Positions 1 through 10,032 of a stretch of DNA of 36,020 bases are shown piece after piece. The stretch spans positions 1-36,020 of the forward strand of contig JAGWTS010000010.1 in assembly GCA_028868875.1 (NCBI GenBank), in the 5' to 3' direction. A program made the position numbers and the translations under genes. This DNA is from Burkholderiales bacterium. Lineage in GTDB: Bacteria > Pseudomonadota > Gammaproteobacteria > Burkholderiales > Burkholderiaceae_C. The notes beneath the pieces are model-generated. The model had not been told where the DNA came from and did not search any database. It saw only the letters and a program-made list of their open reading frames with translations. Positions within the stretch are counted from its first letter, which is position 1. Each line of letters opens with the position of its first letter.

Positions 1-1495
1 GCACGCCGAAGGCCCCGCCGGCGCCGCGGATGGTCGTCACCGCCCCGCTGCGAACGTCGTGCGCCCGCAGCGCGGGAGAGCTCGGCGGGTGGCCCGCGCG
101 CGCATAGTCGTCGACGACGAGGGCTTCGGGGGCATCGGCCGTGAGCAGATCCGCGTGTTCTTCCTGCTCGTCGTAGACGTGGTCGCCGGTCCAGGGGGCG
201 CTCCAGCCGACGCCGGCGGCGAGGCGGAGCGTGCCGGGCGCCTCGCCCCGGACGAGCAGCCGGCCGAGTTCGGCATCGAGCCCGGCGCAGGCCGTGGCCT
301 CGGCTTCGGCGAACAGGGCGCCGGGGTCGGGGTTGGCGAGCGCGAACTGGCCGAAGCTCGCGACGAGGCCCTGGCGCGCGGCCTGGCGGTGAATCGCCTC
401 TTCGGCCCGCACTTCGTCGCCCACGTCGCGCAGCAGGCCGACCATTCGCTTGTCTTCGGTGTCGTGGACGTCGGCCGTGATTTCGAGGTTGCGCGTCGCA
501 CCGCCGGGCGTGACGAAGCGGCAGCGCGCGCGAACGGATCCGCCTTCGGCCAACGCCTGCTCGATGGCGCCCTGGACCCGCGCGACGTCGCCCGGGTGGA
601 TGGCGTTGCGCAGGCTTTGCGGGTCGAGTTCCGCGACCGCGCCCGGGGCGAGGCCGAGCAGGCTTGCCGCACGCGCATCGAACTGGACCCGGTGCTCGGC
701 CAGCAGCCAGTCGAAGACGCCGAGGTTTGCGGCATCGGCGGCCAGGTCCCAGCGCCGGCTGCTGATTTCGAGGGCGGCCTCGACCTCGCGCTGGGCCCGG
801 TTCGAGCGGACGGCATAGAGCACCAGCAAGCTGCTCAGCCCCGCCGCCAGGACGAGGTTCACGACGATGAGCAAGGCCACGGTCTGGCGTGAGGCCGCGC
901 CCAGCTGCTCGGAAAAGCGTTGCTCGAGCTGCGTGAGGCGCGCGTCCAGCACAAGGGCGTGGGCGCGCAGCTCGGCGACCTGGCTCGGCGGCGCATCGGC
1001 CGCGAGCGATCGCGCCTGCGCCATGAGTGCGGAGAGCTCCTCGATGCTGGTGTCGGCCTGGGCCCAGGTGGCCACCGCCTCGGCCATCAGCGGCGTGTCG
1101 TGGCCCCAGCGGTAGAGGCGGCTCATGCCCGGGATGTCGTCGCGCGGCACGCCGCCCTGGGTGAAGCCGCGGGCAACGATGACCGGATCGGCGTGCCGGC
1201 GGTCGAGCTCCTCGCGCGCGCTGCGGTCGCCCCGGGTCACGGCGATGGCGTCGAGAAAGGCCTGGTGGTCCGCCTCGGCATGCGTCACGAGGTAGGCGCG
1301 CAGGTGCAGAACCGCATTGCGCTGCGCCTTCGACCACAGGCTTTCGCCGCCGACGAAGGCGCGCGCCGAGGACACGAGGTCCAGGCTGACCATTCCGAGC
1401 AAGGCCTGCACGAACACCGCGAAGACGAACAGGCCAATGATCAGGCGCTGGCTGCGCCAGCGGGAGTGCGCGGCACTCGTGCCATGCGCGCTCAA
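1..1495 (-). CDS. Membrane sensor protein with PAS and GAF domains (C-terminus cut off by window edge)
   Basis: Minus-strand frame open from about 1495 (possible TTG start preceded by GGGAG) to the window start. N-terminal hydrophobic helix (LIIGLFVFAVFVQALLGMVSLDL), PAS-like 'AANLGVFDWLLAEHRVQFDARAASLLGL' and GAF-like 'ASFGQFALANPDPGALFAEAEATACAGLDAELGRLLV'. Output domain is not visible; start codon uncertain. Confidence 0.7.
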   Translation of the reverse strand, partial: MSAHGTSAAHSRWRSQRLIIGLFVFAVFVQALLGMVSLDLVSSARAFVGGESLWSKAQRNAVLHLRAYLVTHAEADHQAFLDAIAVTRGDRSAREELDRRHADPVIVARGFTQGGVPRDDIPGMSRLYRWGHDTPLMAEAVATWAQADTSIEELSALMAQARSLAADAPPSQVAELRAHALVLDARLTQLEQRFSEQLGAASRQTVALLIVVNLVLAAGLSSLLVLYAVRSNRAQREVEAALEISSRRWDLAADAANLGVFDWLLAEHRVQFDARAASLLGLAPGAVAELDPQSLRNAIHPGDVARVQGAIEQALAEGGSVRARCRFVTPGGATRNLEITADVHDTEDKRMVGLLRDVGDEVRAEEAIHRQAARQGLVASFGQFALANPDPGALFAEAEATACAGLDAELGRLLVRGEAPGTLRLAAGVGWSAPWTGDHVYDEQEEHADLLTADAPEALVVDDYARAGHPPSSPALRAHDVRSGAVTTIRGAGGAFGV

Positions 1496-1796
1496 GATGG
1501 AGCGACTCCCGCTGCCCTGGTGCCGGGCGGCCGGATGGCGGACGCCAGTCGCGTCGCGATCTCGATCTTCGGGCCCGGGCCGCCCCGGGTACTGCTGGAA
1601 CCGCGCACGACCTGCCTGCTCTGGACTGCTCCGGACAAGGAATTTAAAGCATGGCGCCCCTTTGTGCGCGTGCAGATTGGGCAGGGCGCCCCCCTCCGTC
1701 ACGCCGGTGCCGGGCGCGATCTGCCTCTTCGGCCTGGTCGTGCGCGGGTTCCTGCCCGAAACTCGCGCCATCGCCCTTCCTCTGAGAGACAGCTTC

Positions 1797-3002
1797 ATGA
1801 ACACCCCCACCCCTGCCATGGCCCTGCAGGGCGTCAAGGTGGTCGAGATCGGCACCTTGATCGCCGGCCCCTATGCCGCGAGCCTGCTGGCGCAATTCGG
1901 CGCCGAGGTCGTCAAGATCGAATCGCCCGAGGGCGGCGACCCGCTGCGCAGCTGGCGCAAGCTGCACGAGGGCACCTCGCTGTGGTGGTACTCGCAAAGC
2001 CGCAACAAGAAGTCGGTGACGCTGAACCTGAAGGACCCGCGCGGCCAGCAGATCGTGCGCGACCTGGTCGCGGGCGCCGACATCGTGATCGAGAACTTCC
2101 GCCCCGGCACGCTCGAGCAATGGGGGCTGGGCTGGGAGGACCTGTCGCGCATCAACCCGAAGCTGATCATGGTGCGGGTCTCGGGCTACGGCCAGACCGG
2201 GCCCTACAAGGACCGCCCGGGTTTCGCGGCGATCGCCGAATCGATGGGCGGGCTGCGCTACGTGGCCGGCCACCCGGACCGGCCACCGGTGCGGGTGGGG
2301 GTGAGCCTCGGCGACACCCTGGCCTCGCTCTACGGCGTGATGGGCGCGCTGCTGGCGCTGCACCACCTGAAGGCCAACGGCGGCACCGGCCAGTACATCG
2401 ACGTCGCCTTGTACGAGGCGGTGTTCGGGGTGATGGAAAGCCTGATCCCGGAGTTCTCGGCCTTCGGCCATGTGCGCGAACGCAGCGGCGCGGCGCTGCC
2501 CGGCATCGTGCCGTCGAACACCTACCTGTGCCGCGACGGCGCCTACGTGATCATCGCCGGCAATGCCGACGGCATCTACAAGCGCCTGATGCGCGCGATC
2601 GGCCGCGCCGAGCTCGCCGACGATCCGCGCCTGGCGCACAACGACGGCCGCGCCCGCCACACCGAACTGATCGACGGCGCGATCGGCGCCTGGACCCGGC
2701 AGCGCGGGCTGGCCGAGGTGCTGGCGACGCTCGAAGCCGCCGAGGTGCCCAGCGGCCGCATCTACACCGCCGCCGACATCCACGCCGACCCGCATTACCG
2801 GGCGCGCGAGATGATCGAGTCGCACGCCTTGCCCGACGGCAAGGCGCTGGACTTTCCCGCCGCCGTGCCCAGGCTCTCGGCCACGCCGGGCCGGACCCGA
2901 TGGCTGGGCCCGGCCCTGGGCGAGCACACTCGCGAGCTGCTGGCCTCGATCGGCATCGACGAAGCCGGCTATGCCGAGCTGAAGGCGCAGGGCGTGGTCT
3001 GA
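1797..3002 (+). CDS. CaiB/BaiF-type (family III) CoA-transferase
   Basis: 402-codon ORF; 'LQGVKVVEIGTLIAGPYAASLLAQFGAEVVKIESPEGGDPLR', 'NKKSVTLNLKDPRG', 'ENFRPGTLEQWGLG', 'GYGQTGPYKDRPGF', C-terminal 'LGEHTRELLASIG'. Confidence 0.93.
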   Translation: MNTPTPAMALQGVKVVEIGTLIAGPYAASLLAQFGAEVVKIESPEGGDPLRSWRKLHEGTSLWWYSQSRNKKSVTLNLKDPRGQQIVRDLVAGADIVIENFRPGTLEQWGLGWEDLSRINPKLIMVRVSGYGQTGPYKDRPGFAAIAESMGGLRYVAGHPDRPPVRVGVSLGDTLASLYGVMGALLALHHLKANGGTGQYIDVALYEAVFGVMESLIPEFSAFGHVRERSGAALPGIVPSNTYLCRDGAYVIIAGNADGIYKRLMRAIGRAELADDPRLAHNDGRARHTELIDGAIGAWTRQRGLAEVLATLEAAEVPSGRIYTAADIHADPHYRAREMIESHALPDGKALDFPAAVPRLSATPGRTRWLGPALGEHTRELLASIGIDEAGYAELKAQGVV

Positions 3003-3083
3003 TCCAGCGCGCCCGGCGATCTGTCCACCACCACGAACGGCAGGCGCGTCCCGATCCGGGCGGGCGCCGGCCCGGGAGACCGC

Positions 3084-3365
3084 ATGAACCCGACCGATTT
3101 CGACACCTACCGCCGCGAGCGCCTGGCCGAGGGTTTCGACGAAGTGGCCGAGCGCGTCTGGGCGCCGGACACGATCGTCGAGGTCCACACCCATCCCTTC
3201 GCCGTCGAGGCCCGGGTGGTGCAGGGCGAGATGTGGCTGACGGTCGGCGCCGCGACCCGCCACCTGCTGCCCGGCGACCGCTTCGAGCTCGCGCGCGCGC
3301 AGCCGCATGCGGAGCGCTATGGCCCGGCCGGCGCCACCTACTGGGCGGCGCGCCGGCACGGCTGA
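3084..3365 (+). CDS. Small cupin-domain protein
   Basis: 93 aa; 'HTHPFAVEARVVQGEMWLTVGAATRHLLPGDRFELARAQPHAERYGPAGATYW' cupin signature. Confidence 0.75.
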   Translation: MNPTDFDTYRRERLAEGFDEVAERVWAPDTIVEVHTHPFAVEARVVQGEMWLTVGAATRHLLPGDRFELARAQPHAERYGPAGATYWAARRHG

Positions 3366-3366
3366 A

Positions 3367-4281
3367 TCAGGCCGCCGGTTGCGCCGGCGCCAGCCGCACC
3401 TGGATGCCGAGCTCGTCCTCGCGGATCTTCATCAAGGCCGCGGTGTCGCGCTCGGCGTAGCCCAGCTTGGCCGCGCGCTCGAGCGACTCCTGCGCCGCGC
3501 GGCCGACGAGGGCGTCGAAGCCGTAGGCCCGGGCGAGCTCCACCGCCAGGCGCACGTCCTTGCCGGCGAGCTTGACCATGAAGCCGGGGCTGTCGTCGCC
3601 GATGAAGGCCTTCTTGGGCATCGCGACGTAGAGCTGGTGGTTGAAGGCCATCGTGGTCTTCATCACCTCCATCATGAGCTCGAGCTTCAGCCCGGCCTTG
3701 ATGCCGATCGCCAGCACTTCGGTGTCGGCGACCATGATCGTGGTCGCGAGCAGGTTGTTGGTGATCTTCATCGCGTGGCCCATGCCGGGGCCGCCGCAGA
3801 GGAAGGTGTCGGTGCCCATGCATTTGAGCACCGGCATCGCGCGCTCGATGTCGGCGGACTCGCCGCCGACCATCAGCGTCAGGGTGCCGCTCACGGCGTG
3901 CTCGCTCGTCTTGCCCACGGGCGAGTCGACCATCGCGATGCCGAGTTCCTTCAAGGCGCGGCCGACGCGCTGCGAGGTCACGGGGTCGATGGTGCTCATG
4001 TCGATCACCATGCCGCCCCGGGCCAGGCCGGCGGCGACGCCGTTCTCGCCCAGCACCACCTGCTCGACATGCTGCGGCTCGGGCAGCATGGTGACGACGA
4101 TCTCGCTCGCGGCGCCCACTTCCCTGGGGCTCGTGGTCGCCCGGGCGCCGGCGGCGACGAGGCGCGCGATGGCCTCCGGGCTGCGGTCGTAGACGGTGAG
4201 CTGGTGCCCCCCCTTCAGGATGTTCAGGGCCATGGGGCCCCCCATCACGCCGAGACCGATGAATCCGACTTTCATGTTCAC
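3367..4281 (-). CDS. NAD(P)-dependent beta-hydroxyacid dehydrogenase (3-hydroxyisobutyrate dehydrogenase family)
   Basis: 'MKVGFIGLGVMGGPMALNILKGGHQLTVYDRSPEA' Rossmann motif; 'MVDSPVGKTSEHAVSGTLTLMVGG'; 'GPGMGHAMKITNNLL'. Confidence 0.92.
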   Translation of the reverse strand: MNMKVGFIGLGVMGGPMALNILKGGHQLTVYDRSPEAIARLVAAGARATTSPREVGAASEIVVTMLPEPQHVEQVVLGENGVAAGLARGGMVIDMSTIDPVTSQRVGRALKELGIAMVDSPVGKTSEHAVSGTLTLMVGGESADIERAMPVLKCMGTDTFLCGGPGMGHAMKITNNLLATTIMVADTEVLAIGIKAGLKLELMMEVMKTTMAFNHQLYVAMPKKAFIGDDSPGFMVKLAGKDVRLAVELARAYGFDALVGRAAQESLERAAKLGYAERDTAALMKIREDELGIQVRLAPAQPAA

Positions 4282-4315
4282 TCCGGGTTGATTGAAGAAG
4301 CGGGGCCGTGCCGGG

Positions 4316-5560
4316 TCAGCTCGGGTTGGCCCATTGGTCGATGTTCCACACCGGCAGGCCGCGCAGGTCGGCGACGTCGGTGCGGACGAATTCGCTCGCC
4401 GCCGGCTTGGCTCCGAGCTTCAGGTAGGCCTGCTTGACGAGCGGCGCCGCGTGCTTGAAGCGATCGCGCACCGTCTCCCAGTCCAGCGGCTTGTCGATCT
4501 GCTTGTTGTCGGCCATGTAGCGCGAGGACTCCAGGATCGCGAGCGCGTCCTTCTCGGTCGGCCAGGACCAGCCGCGGGAGAACAGCACGTCGTCCTTGAC
4601 CACCTTGGCGCCGGCGACGGCGTCGAGCTTCCAGTACTCCTTGACGAGCTGCGAGACCGCGCCCGGGTCCATCGCCGAGAGCGCGACCACGGCTTGCTGC
4701 TGCGCGACGATGAAAGCCTCGACCGCCTGCGGCTGCTCGTCGATGAGGGCGTTGCGGCCGATCCAGAACGAGCGGTGCAGGTAGTAGCCGTCGGGATAGA
4801 AGGGCGACTTCTTCACCGAGGGCAGGAGGTGGCCGGCGCCCTGGCCGGCCGGGCCTTCGTAATAGTCCTCGGTGTAGCCGAAGCTGTTCATGATGGCCAC
4901 CGTGCCATGGGCCTGCGCCGCGTAATAGGCGGGCGAGATCGTGCAGGTGGCGTCGACGCCGATCGGCACCGAGGCCGCCTGCGCGTGCGTGGGCATGTTG
5001 ATGTACTTGATGCCGGCCTCCTTGAGCGGGTCCTTCACGCCGAGCTCGTACTTGAGCATCTGCGTCAAGGCGCTCTGCGGGTCGCCGCCGAGCGAGACGC
5101 CGATGGTCTTGCCGCGCAGGTCCTGCGCGTTGCGGATCGGCGAGCCCTTGCGCGTCGTGATCAGGAAGCGCAGATGGCCTTCGCCGACGACGAGCGGGCT
5201 GATCGGCAGGCCGCTGGCGATGCCGCGGATGATGGGCGTGTTGCCCCACATGCCGATGTCCAGGTTGTTGCCGACCATGGCCTCGACCATCGGCAGCGCG
5301 GTCGGGTAGTCGCGCCAGTCGATCGTGAGGTCGTAGCCGGATTCGGCGGCGCGCTTTTCCAGCAGCTTGTTCTGGATCATGTACTGCGTCACCGGCGAAT
5401 TGCCGGCGGCCCAGGGGATGCGGCCGATCGAGAGCTTGAGCGGCTTGCGGCCCTGGGCGCGCGCGAGGCCGGGCAGGGCGAGGGCGGCGGCAGCGCCCAG
5501 GCTGCCCGCGATGAGCTGGCGGCGCGTGGGCTGCGGGAGGGGGCGGCGGGTTTCGGTCAT
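4316..5560 (-). CDS. ABC transporter substrate-binding protein, NMT1/TauA/SsuA-like, predicted Tat-type signal
   Basis: N-terminus 'TRRQLIAGSLGAAAALALPGLARAQ' (twin-arginine plus hydrophobic stretch plus ARA-Q); 'NNLDIGMWGNTPIIRGIASGLPI'; adjacent ATPase and permeases. Confidence 0.88.
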   Translation of the reverse strand: MTETRRPLPQPTRRQLIAGSLGAAAALALPGLARAQGRKPLKLSIGRIPWAAGNSPVTQYMIQNKLLEKRAAESGYDLTIDWRDYPTALPMVEAMVGNNLDIGMWGNTPIIRGIASGLPISPLVVGEGHLRFLITTRKGSPIRNAQDLRGKTIGVSLGGDPQSALTQMLKYELGVKDPLKEAGIKYINMPTHAQAASVPIGVDATCTISPAYYAAQAHGTVAIMNSFGYTEDYYEGPAGQGAGHLLPSVKKSPFYPDGYYLHRSFWIGRNALIDEQPQAVEAFIVAQQQAVVALSAMDPGAVSQLVKEYWKLDAVAGAKVVKDDVLFSRGWSWPTEKDALAILESSRYMADNKQIDKPLDWETVRDRFKHAAPLVKQAYLKLGAKPAASEFVRTDVADLRGLPVWNIDQWANPS

Positions 5561-5591
5561 GGCAAGTCCTTCTCGGGAGGGGGTTCTCGGG

Positions 5592-6446
<855 letters not shown>

Positions 6447-6449
6447 CGG

Positions 6450-7313
6450 TCAGGTCCTCCAGGGCATGAGGCGCGACTCCAGCGAACGGAAGACGCGGTC
6501 GATCAGCAGGGCGACGACACCGACCGCCACCATGCAGACGACGATGGCGTTGAGGTCGATGCTGTAGGAATAGAAGACGAACATCATCTGGCCGATGCCG
6601 CCCGAATTGCCGCCGCCGGACTTGGCGCCGACCGCGAGTTCGGCGGCGATGATGGCGGTCCAGGCCACGCCCATCGCGAGCCGCGCGCCGAGCAGGATGC
6701 CCGGCAGGGCGCCGGGCAGGATCACCGAGACGAGGATGCGCAGGCGCGGCACGCCCATCGTGCGCGCCGCGTCGACGAGCTTGCGGTCGACCCGGCTCAC
6801 GCCGTGCACGGTGTTGATCAGGAGCGGGAAGAAGGCGGCATAGGCGACGATGGCCAGCGCCGTCGGCGTGCCGGTGCCGAACCAGAGGATGGCGATCGGC
6901 AGCAAGGCCATCGGCGCGATCGGGCGGAAGCTCTCGATGATCGGGTCGAGGTTGTGGCGCAGCGCCCGGCTCGTGCCCATCCAGGCCCCCAGCGTCAGCG
7001 CCAGCACGAGCGCGATGGCAAAGCCCGCGAGCACGCGCCCCAGGCTTTGCAGCAGCGCCAGCGGCAGGTCGCCGCTGCGGGTCAGGGTGACGAAGGCCCG
7101 GGCCACCTTCAAGGGCATCGGCGCCGGCGAGTCGGGCGCCAGCGTCTGCGCCCAGGCCTGCCAGAGCAGCACCAACAGCAGCGGCAGGGCCAGCATGCGG
7201 CCGCAGGCGGCCCAGCGCGAGGGGCCGGCGATCGCTGCCGGGGCGGGTGCGGCGGGAGCCGTGGCGGCGGCTTGCGGGGCGGCGATCTTGCTCATGGTGC
7301 CGGCGCGGTTCAT
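6450..7313 (-). CDS. ABC transporter permease (TauC/SsuC-like)
   Basis: Multiple hydrophobic helices; 'AARTMGVPRLRILVSVILPGALPGILLGARLAMGVAWTAIIAAEL' (EAA loop). Start ATG overlaps upstream permease stop as ATGA. The longer track ORF (to 8234) is read-through in another frame. Confidence 0.92.
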   Translation of the reverse strand: MNRAGTMSKIAAPQAAATAPAAPAPAAIAGPSRWAACGRMLALPLLLVLLWQAWAQTLAPDSPAPMPLKVARAFVTLTRSGDLPLALLQSLGRVLAGFAIALVLALTLGAWMGTSRALRHNLDPIIESFRPIAPMALLPIAILWFGTGTPTALAIVAYAAFFPLLINTVHGVSRVDRKLVDAARTMGVPRLRILVSVILPGALPGILLGARLAMGVAWTAIIAAELAVGAKSGGGNSGGIGQMMFVFYSYSIDLNAIVVCMVAVGVVALLIDRVFRSLESRLMPWRT

Positions 7314-8119
7314 GCCAGTTCCATGCCGTCGGCCCAGGGCGTGAGCCAGCCTTGCAGGGCGCGCAGCAGCGCATCGCACAGATAGCCGACGACGCCGATC
7401 ACGGCGATGAAGGCGAAGACCTTGGGCGTCATCAGCAGCTCCCGGTTCCATTCGATCGCGAAACCCAGCCCGCTCGGGGCGCCGATCAGCTCGGCGGCGA
7501 CGATCGCCGACCAGGCGCCGGCAAAGGCCAGCCGCAGCCCGACCATCACCGTCGGCAGCGCCGCGGGCACGACGACGTGGCGCAGCATCGCGCCGCGGCC
7601 CACGCCCATCGTGCGCGCCGCAGCCACGAGCTTGGGGTCGACCTGGCGCACCCCGGCGACGGTGTTGAGCAGGATCGGGAAGAAGGCGACGTAGACCATG
7701 ATGAACACCGGCAGCGTGTCGCCGATGCCGAAGATGAAGAGCGCGAGCGGAATCCAGGCGATGCCCGAGATCGGCCGCAGCAGCTCGACCAGCGGGTCGA
7801 CGTAGGCGTCCAGGCGCTTGCTCAGCCCCATCGCGAAGCCCAGCGGCACCGCGAGCACGATCGCGACGACGAGCGCGATGCCCAGGCGCGCGCTGCTGAT
7901 CGCGGCGTGCTGCAGCAGCTCGCCGCTGGCCGCCAGGCGCCACAAGGCCGCGGCCACCGCGAGCGGCGAAGGCAGCTGCAGCGGGCTCGCCTTCCAGGCC
8001 GCCAGCGCCGCCCACAGCAGCACGAACAGCACGAAGGACCGCACGGCGATGAAGGCGCGCGCCCGGCCCAGGCGCTGCCAGGCGGGCACGGCGATCGAGG
8101 GGGCGGCGGCGGTGCTCAT
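7310..8119 (-). CDS. ABC transporter permease (TauC/SsuC-like), second paralogous subunit
   Basis: 'AARTMGVGRGAMLRHVVVPAALPTVMVGLRLAFAGAWSAIVAAELIGA'; hydrophobic helices. Confidence 0.92.
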   Translation of the reverse strand: MSTAAAPSIAVPAWQRLGRARAFIAVRSFVLFVLLWAALAAWKASPLQLPSPLAVAAALWRLAASGELLQHAAISSARLGIALVVAIVLAVPLGFAMGLSKRLDAYVDPLVELLRPISGIAWIPLALFIFGIGDTLPVFIMVYVAFFPILLNTVAGVRQVDPKLVAAARTMGVGRGAMLRHVVVPAALPTVMVGLRLAFAGAWSAIVAAELIGAPSGLGFAIEWNRELLMTPKVFAFIAVIGVVGYLCDALLRALQGWLTPWADGMELA

Positions 8120-8137
8120 GGCGCGGGCTCCCGGCCT

Positions 8138-8932
8138 TCAGCGCGTGACGGCGAGAAAGCCGCCGTCGACGTACAGCGTGTGGCCGTTGATGTAGGCGCC
8201 GGCGTCCGAGGCCAGCAGCAGCGCGGCGCCGCACAAGTCCTCGGGCTTGCCCCAGCGCCGCGCGGGCGTCCAGCCGGCGACGAAGTCGTGGAACTCCTTC
8301 TGCCCGGCCTGGCTGAACGGGGTCTCGGTATAGCCGGGGGCGAGGGCGTTGGCGGTGACGCCGGTGCCGCCGAGGTCGGCGGCCAGCGCCCGCGTGAAGG
8401 CCGAGACCGCGCCCTTGGCCGCGACATAGGCGGTGAGCAGCGGGCGCGCCACGTGGTTCATGATCGAGCCGACGTTGATGATGCGCCCCGAGCCCTGCTC
8501 GACCATGTGGCGCGCCGCCTGCTGCGCGAGCAGGAAGCTCGCGGTGAGGTCGGTGTCGATGACGCGCTTCCAGTCTTCCAGCGACAGCTCGAGCACATGC
8601 TGGCGCACGATGACGCCGGCATTGGCCACGGCCACGTCGAGGCGGCCGCAGCGCTGCACGGTGTCGCGCACGGCGGCAGCCACCGCGGCCTCGTCGGTGA
8701 CGTCGAAGGTGAGCGAATGGGCATCGGCGCCGGCATCGCGGAACTGCGCGGCGCGCTCGTGCACCGCCTCATTGCGGTCGGCGAGCACGAGGCGGGCGCC
8801 GGCGGCGGCAAAGGCCTTGGCCAGGCCGAGCGCGATGCCGCCGGCGGCGCCGGTGAGCAGCACCACGCGGCCTTCGAGCGAGAAGAGGCGTTGCGGGGCC
8901 TGGTCGTTGAACAGATGCGCTGGAGTGCCCAT
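8138..8932 (-). CDS. SDR-family oxidoreductase
   Basis: 'VVLLTGAAGGIALGLAKAFAAAGARLVLADR', 'NAGV', 'YVAAKGAVSAFTRALAADLGGTGVTANALAPGYTETPF'. Start set at MGTPAHLF; the track ORF begins further upstream. Confidence 0.92.
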   Translation of the reverse strand: MGTPAHLFNDQAPQRLFSLEGRVVLLTGAAGGIALGLAKAFAAAGARLVLADRNEAVHERAAQFRDAGADAHSLTFDVTDEAAVAAAVRDTVQRCGRLDVAVANAGVIVRQHVLELSLEDWKRVIDTDLTASFLLAQQAARHMVEQGSGRIINVGSIMNHVARPLLTAYVAAKGAVSAFTRALAADLGGTGVTANALAPGYTETPFSQAGQKEFHDFVAGWTPARRWGKPEDLCGAALLLASDAGAYINGHTLYVDGGFLAVTR

Positions 8933-9013
8933 GGCGTTCGGGTGGCTGGAGCTTCGATGCGGCGGGATCCTAGGACCGCGGCCTGCGGCCCGGGAATCGG
9001 AACTTGGGCAATG

Positions 9014-9039
9014 CCGGGTTCGCGCCTTGCGAAGCCCGG
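9014..9039. promoter_or_regulatory. Imperfect inverted repeat in the SDR / SMP-30 divergent intergenic region
   Basis: CCGGGTTCGC-GCCTT-GCGAA(g)CCCGG, 10-bp arms with one bulged base, read directly. Confidence 0.4.
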
Positions 9040-9128
9040 GATATCCCATGGACTTCGGATTCGTCGAAGCCCCGATTGCCGCGAAACGGATTCCCGCCGC
9101 GTTGCGCGTCGCTCTAGCATCGCCGCCC

Positions 9129-10007
9129 ATGCCCGCTACAGCGCCCTTGACCCGGGTCGGCGACCAGACCGACATCCTCGGCGAATCCCCGTTGTGGGAC
9201 GAGCGCGCGCAGGCGCTTTACTGGATCGACATCCGGCGCCCCGCGCTGCGCCGGATGAACGGCGCCGACGGCCGCATCGAGACCTGGACCCTGCCCGCGC
9301 TCGTCGGCTCGATCGCGCTGGCCGAAGACGGCCGCCTGCTCGTCGCGATGGGCGACGAGGTGACGCTGTTCGAGCCCGCGAGCGGGCGCTTCGAGACCCT
9401 GGCGCGGCTGCCGCGGCGCATCGAGGGCCAGCGCTTCAACGACGGCCGCTGCGACCGCCAGGGCCGCTTCTTCGTCGGCACCATGCACAACCTCACGCGC
9501 GCCCCCGAAGGCGTGCTCTACCGGCTCGAAGGCCGCGGCCCGCTGGTGCCGGTGCTGCAAGGCCTGTGCATCCCGAACAGCCTGTCGTGGAGCCCGGACG
9601 GCCGCACGATGTACTTCGCCGACTCGCTGCGCCACGCGATCGAGGCCTTCGACTACGACCCCGTGCGCGGCACGCCGGGCGCGCGCCGCGGCTTCGCCAC
9701 GACCGAGCCTCCGGGCTTTCCCGACGGCGCCATCGTCGACGCCGAAGGCGGCCTGTGGAGCGCGCAGTTCAAGGCCTCGCGCGTGGTGCGCTACGGCGCC
9801 GACGGCCGCGTCGATCGCGTCATCCCGATGCCGGTGGACAAGCCGACCGCCCTCGCCTTCGGCGGCGCGAACCTCGAGCGCCTCTACATCACGAGCGCGA
9901 GCCAGCAGATGTCGGCCGAGGAACTCGCCGCCCAGCCGCTCGCGGGCGCCTTGTTCGTGATGGACCCCGGTGTGCGCGGCCTGCCCGAGCCGCGCTTTGT
10001 TCTCTGA
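9129..10007 (+). CDS. SMP-30/gluconolactonase family protein (sugar-lactone hydrolase-like)
   Basis: 'GDQTDILGESPLWDERAQALYWIDIRRPALRRM', 'RFNDGRCDRQGRFFVGTM', 'IPNSLSWSPDGRTMYFADS', 'DAEGGLWSAQF', 'DKPTALAFGGANLERLYITSA'. Confidence 0.93.
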   Translation: MPATAPLTRVGDQTDILGESPLWDERAQALYWIDIRRPALRRMNGADGRIETWTLPALVGSIALAEDGRLLVAMGDEVTLFEPASGRFETLARLPRRIEGQRFNDGRCDRQGRFFVGTMHNLTRAPEGVLYRLEGRGPLVPVLQGLCIPNSLSWSPDGRTMYFADSLRHAIEAFDYDPVRGTPGARRGFATTEPPGFPDGAIVDAEGGLWSAQFKASRVVRYGADGRVDRVIPMPVDKPTALAFGGANLERLYITSASQQMSAEELAAQPLAGALFVMDPGVRGLPEPRFVL

Positions 10008-10032
10008 CCCAGCCCCTACCCGAGCAGCCGCC

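Noticed and set aside
1651-1785. Possible 44-aa ORF after AAGGAATTTAAAGCATG upstream of the first CoA-transferase
   Set aside because: Composition (R/S/P/C-rich) looks non-coding despite an SD-like start; kept only as a possible promoter/leader region.
920-3460. 846-aa plus-strand ORF in the track
   Set aside because: Reads out of frame through the CaiB-type gene; Arg/Gly/Ala/His-rich composition typical of shadow ORFs in GC-rich DNA.
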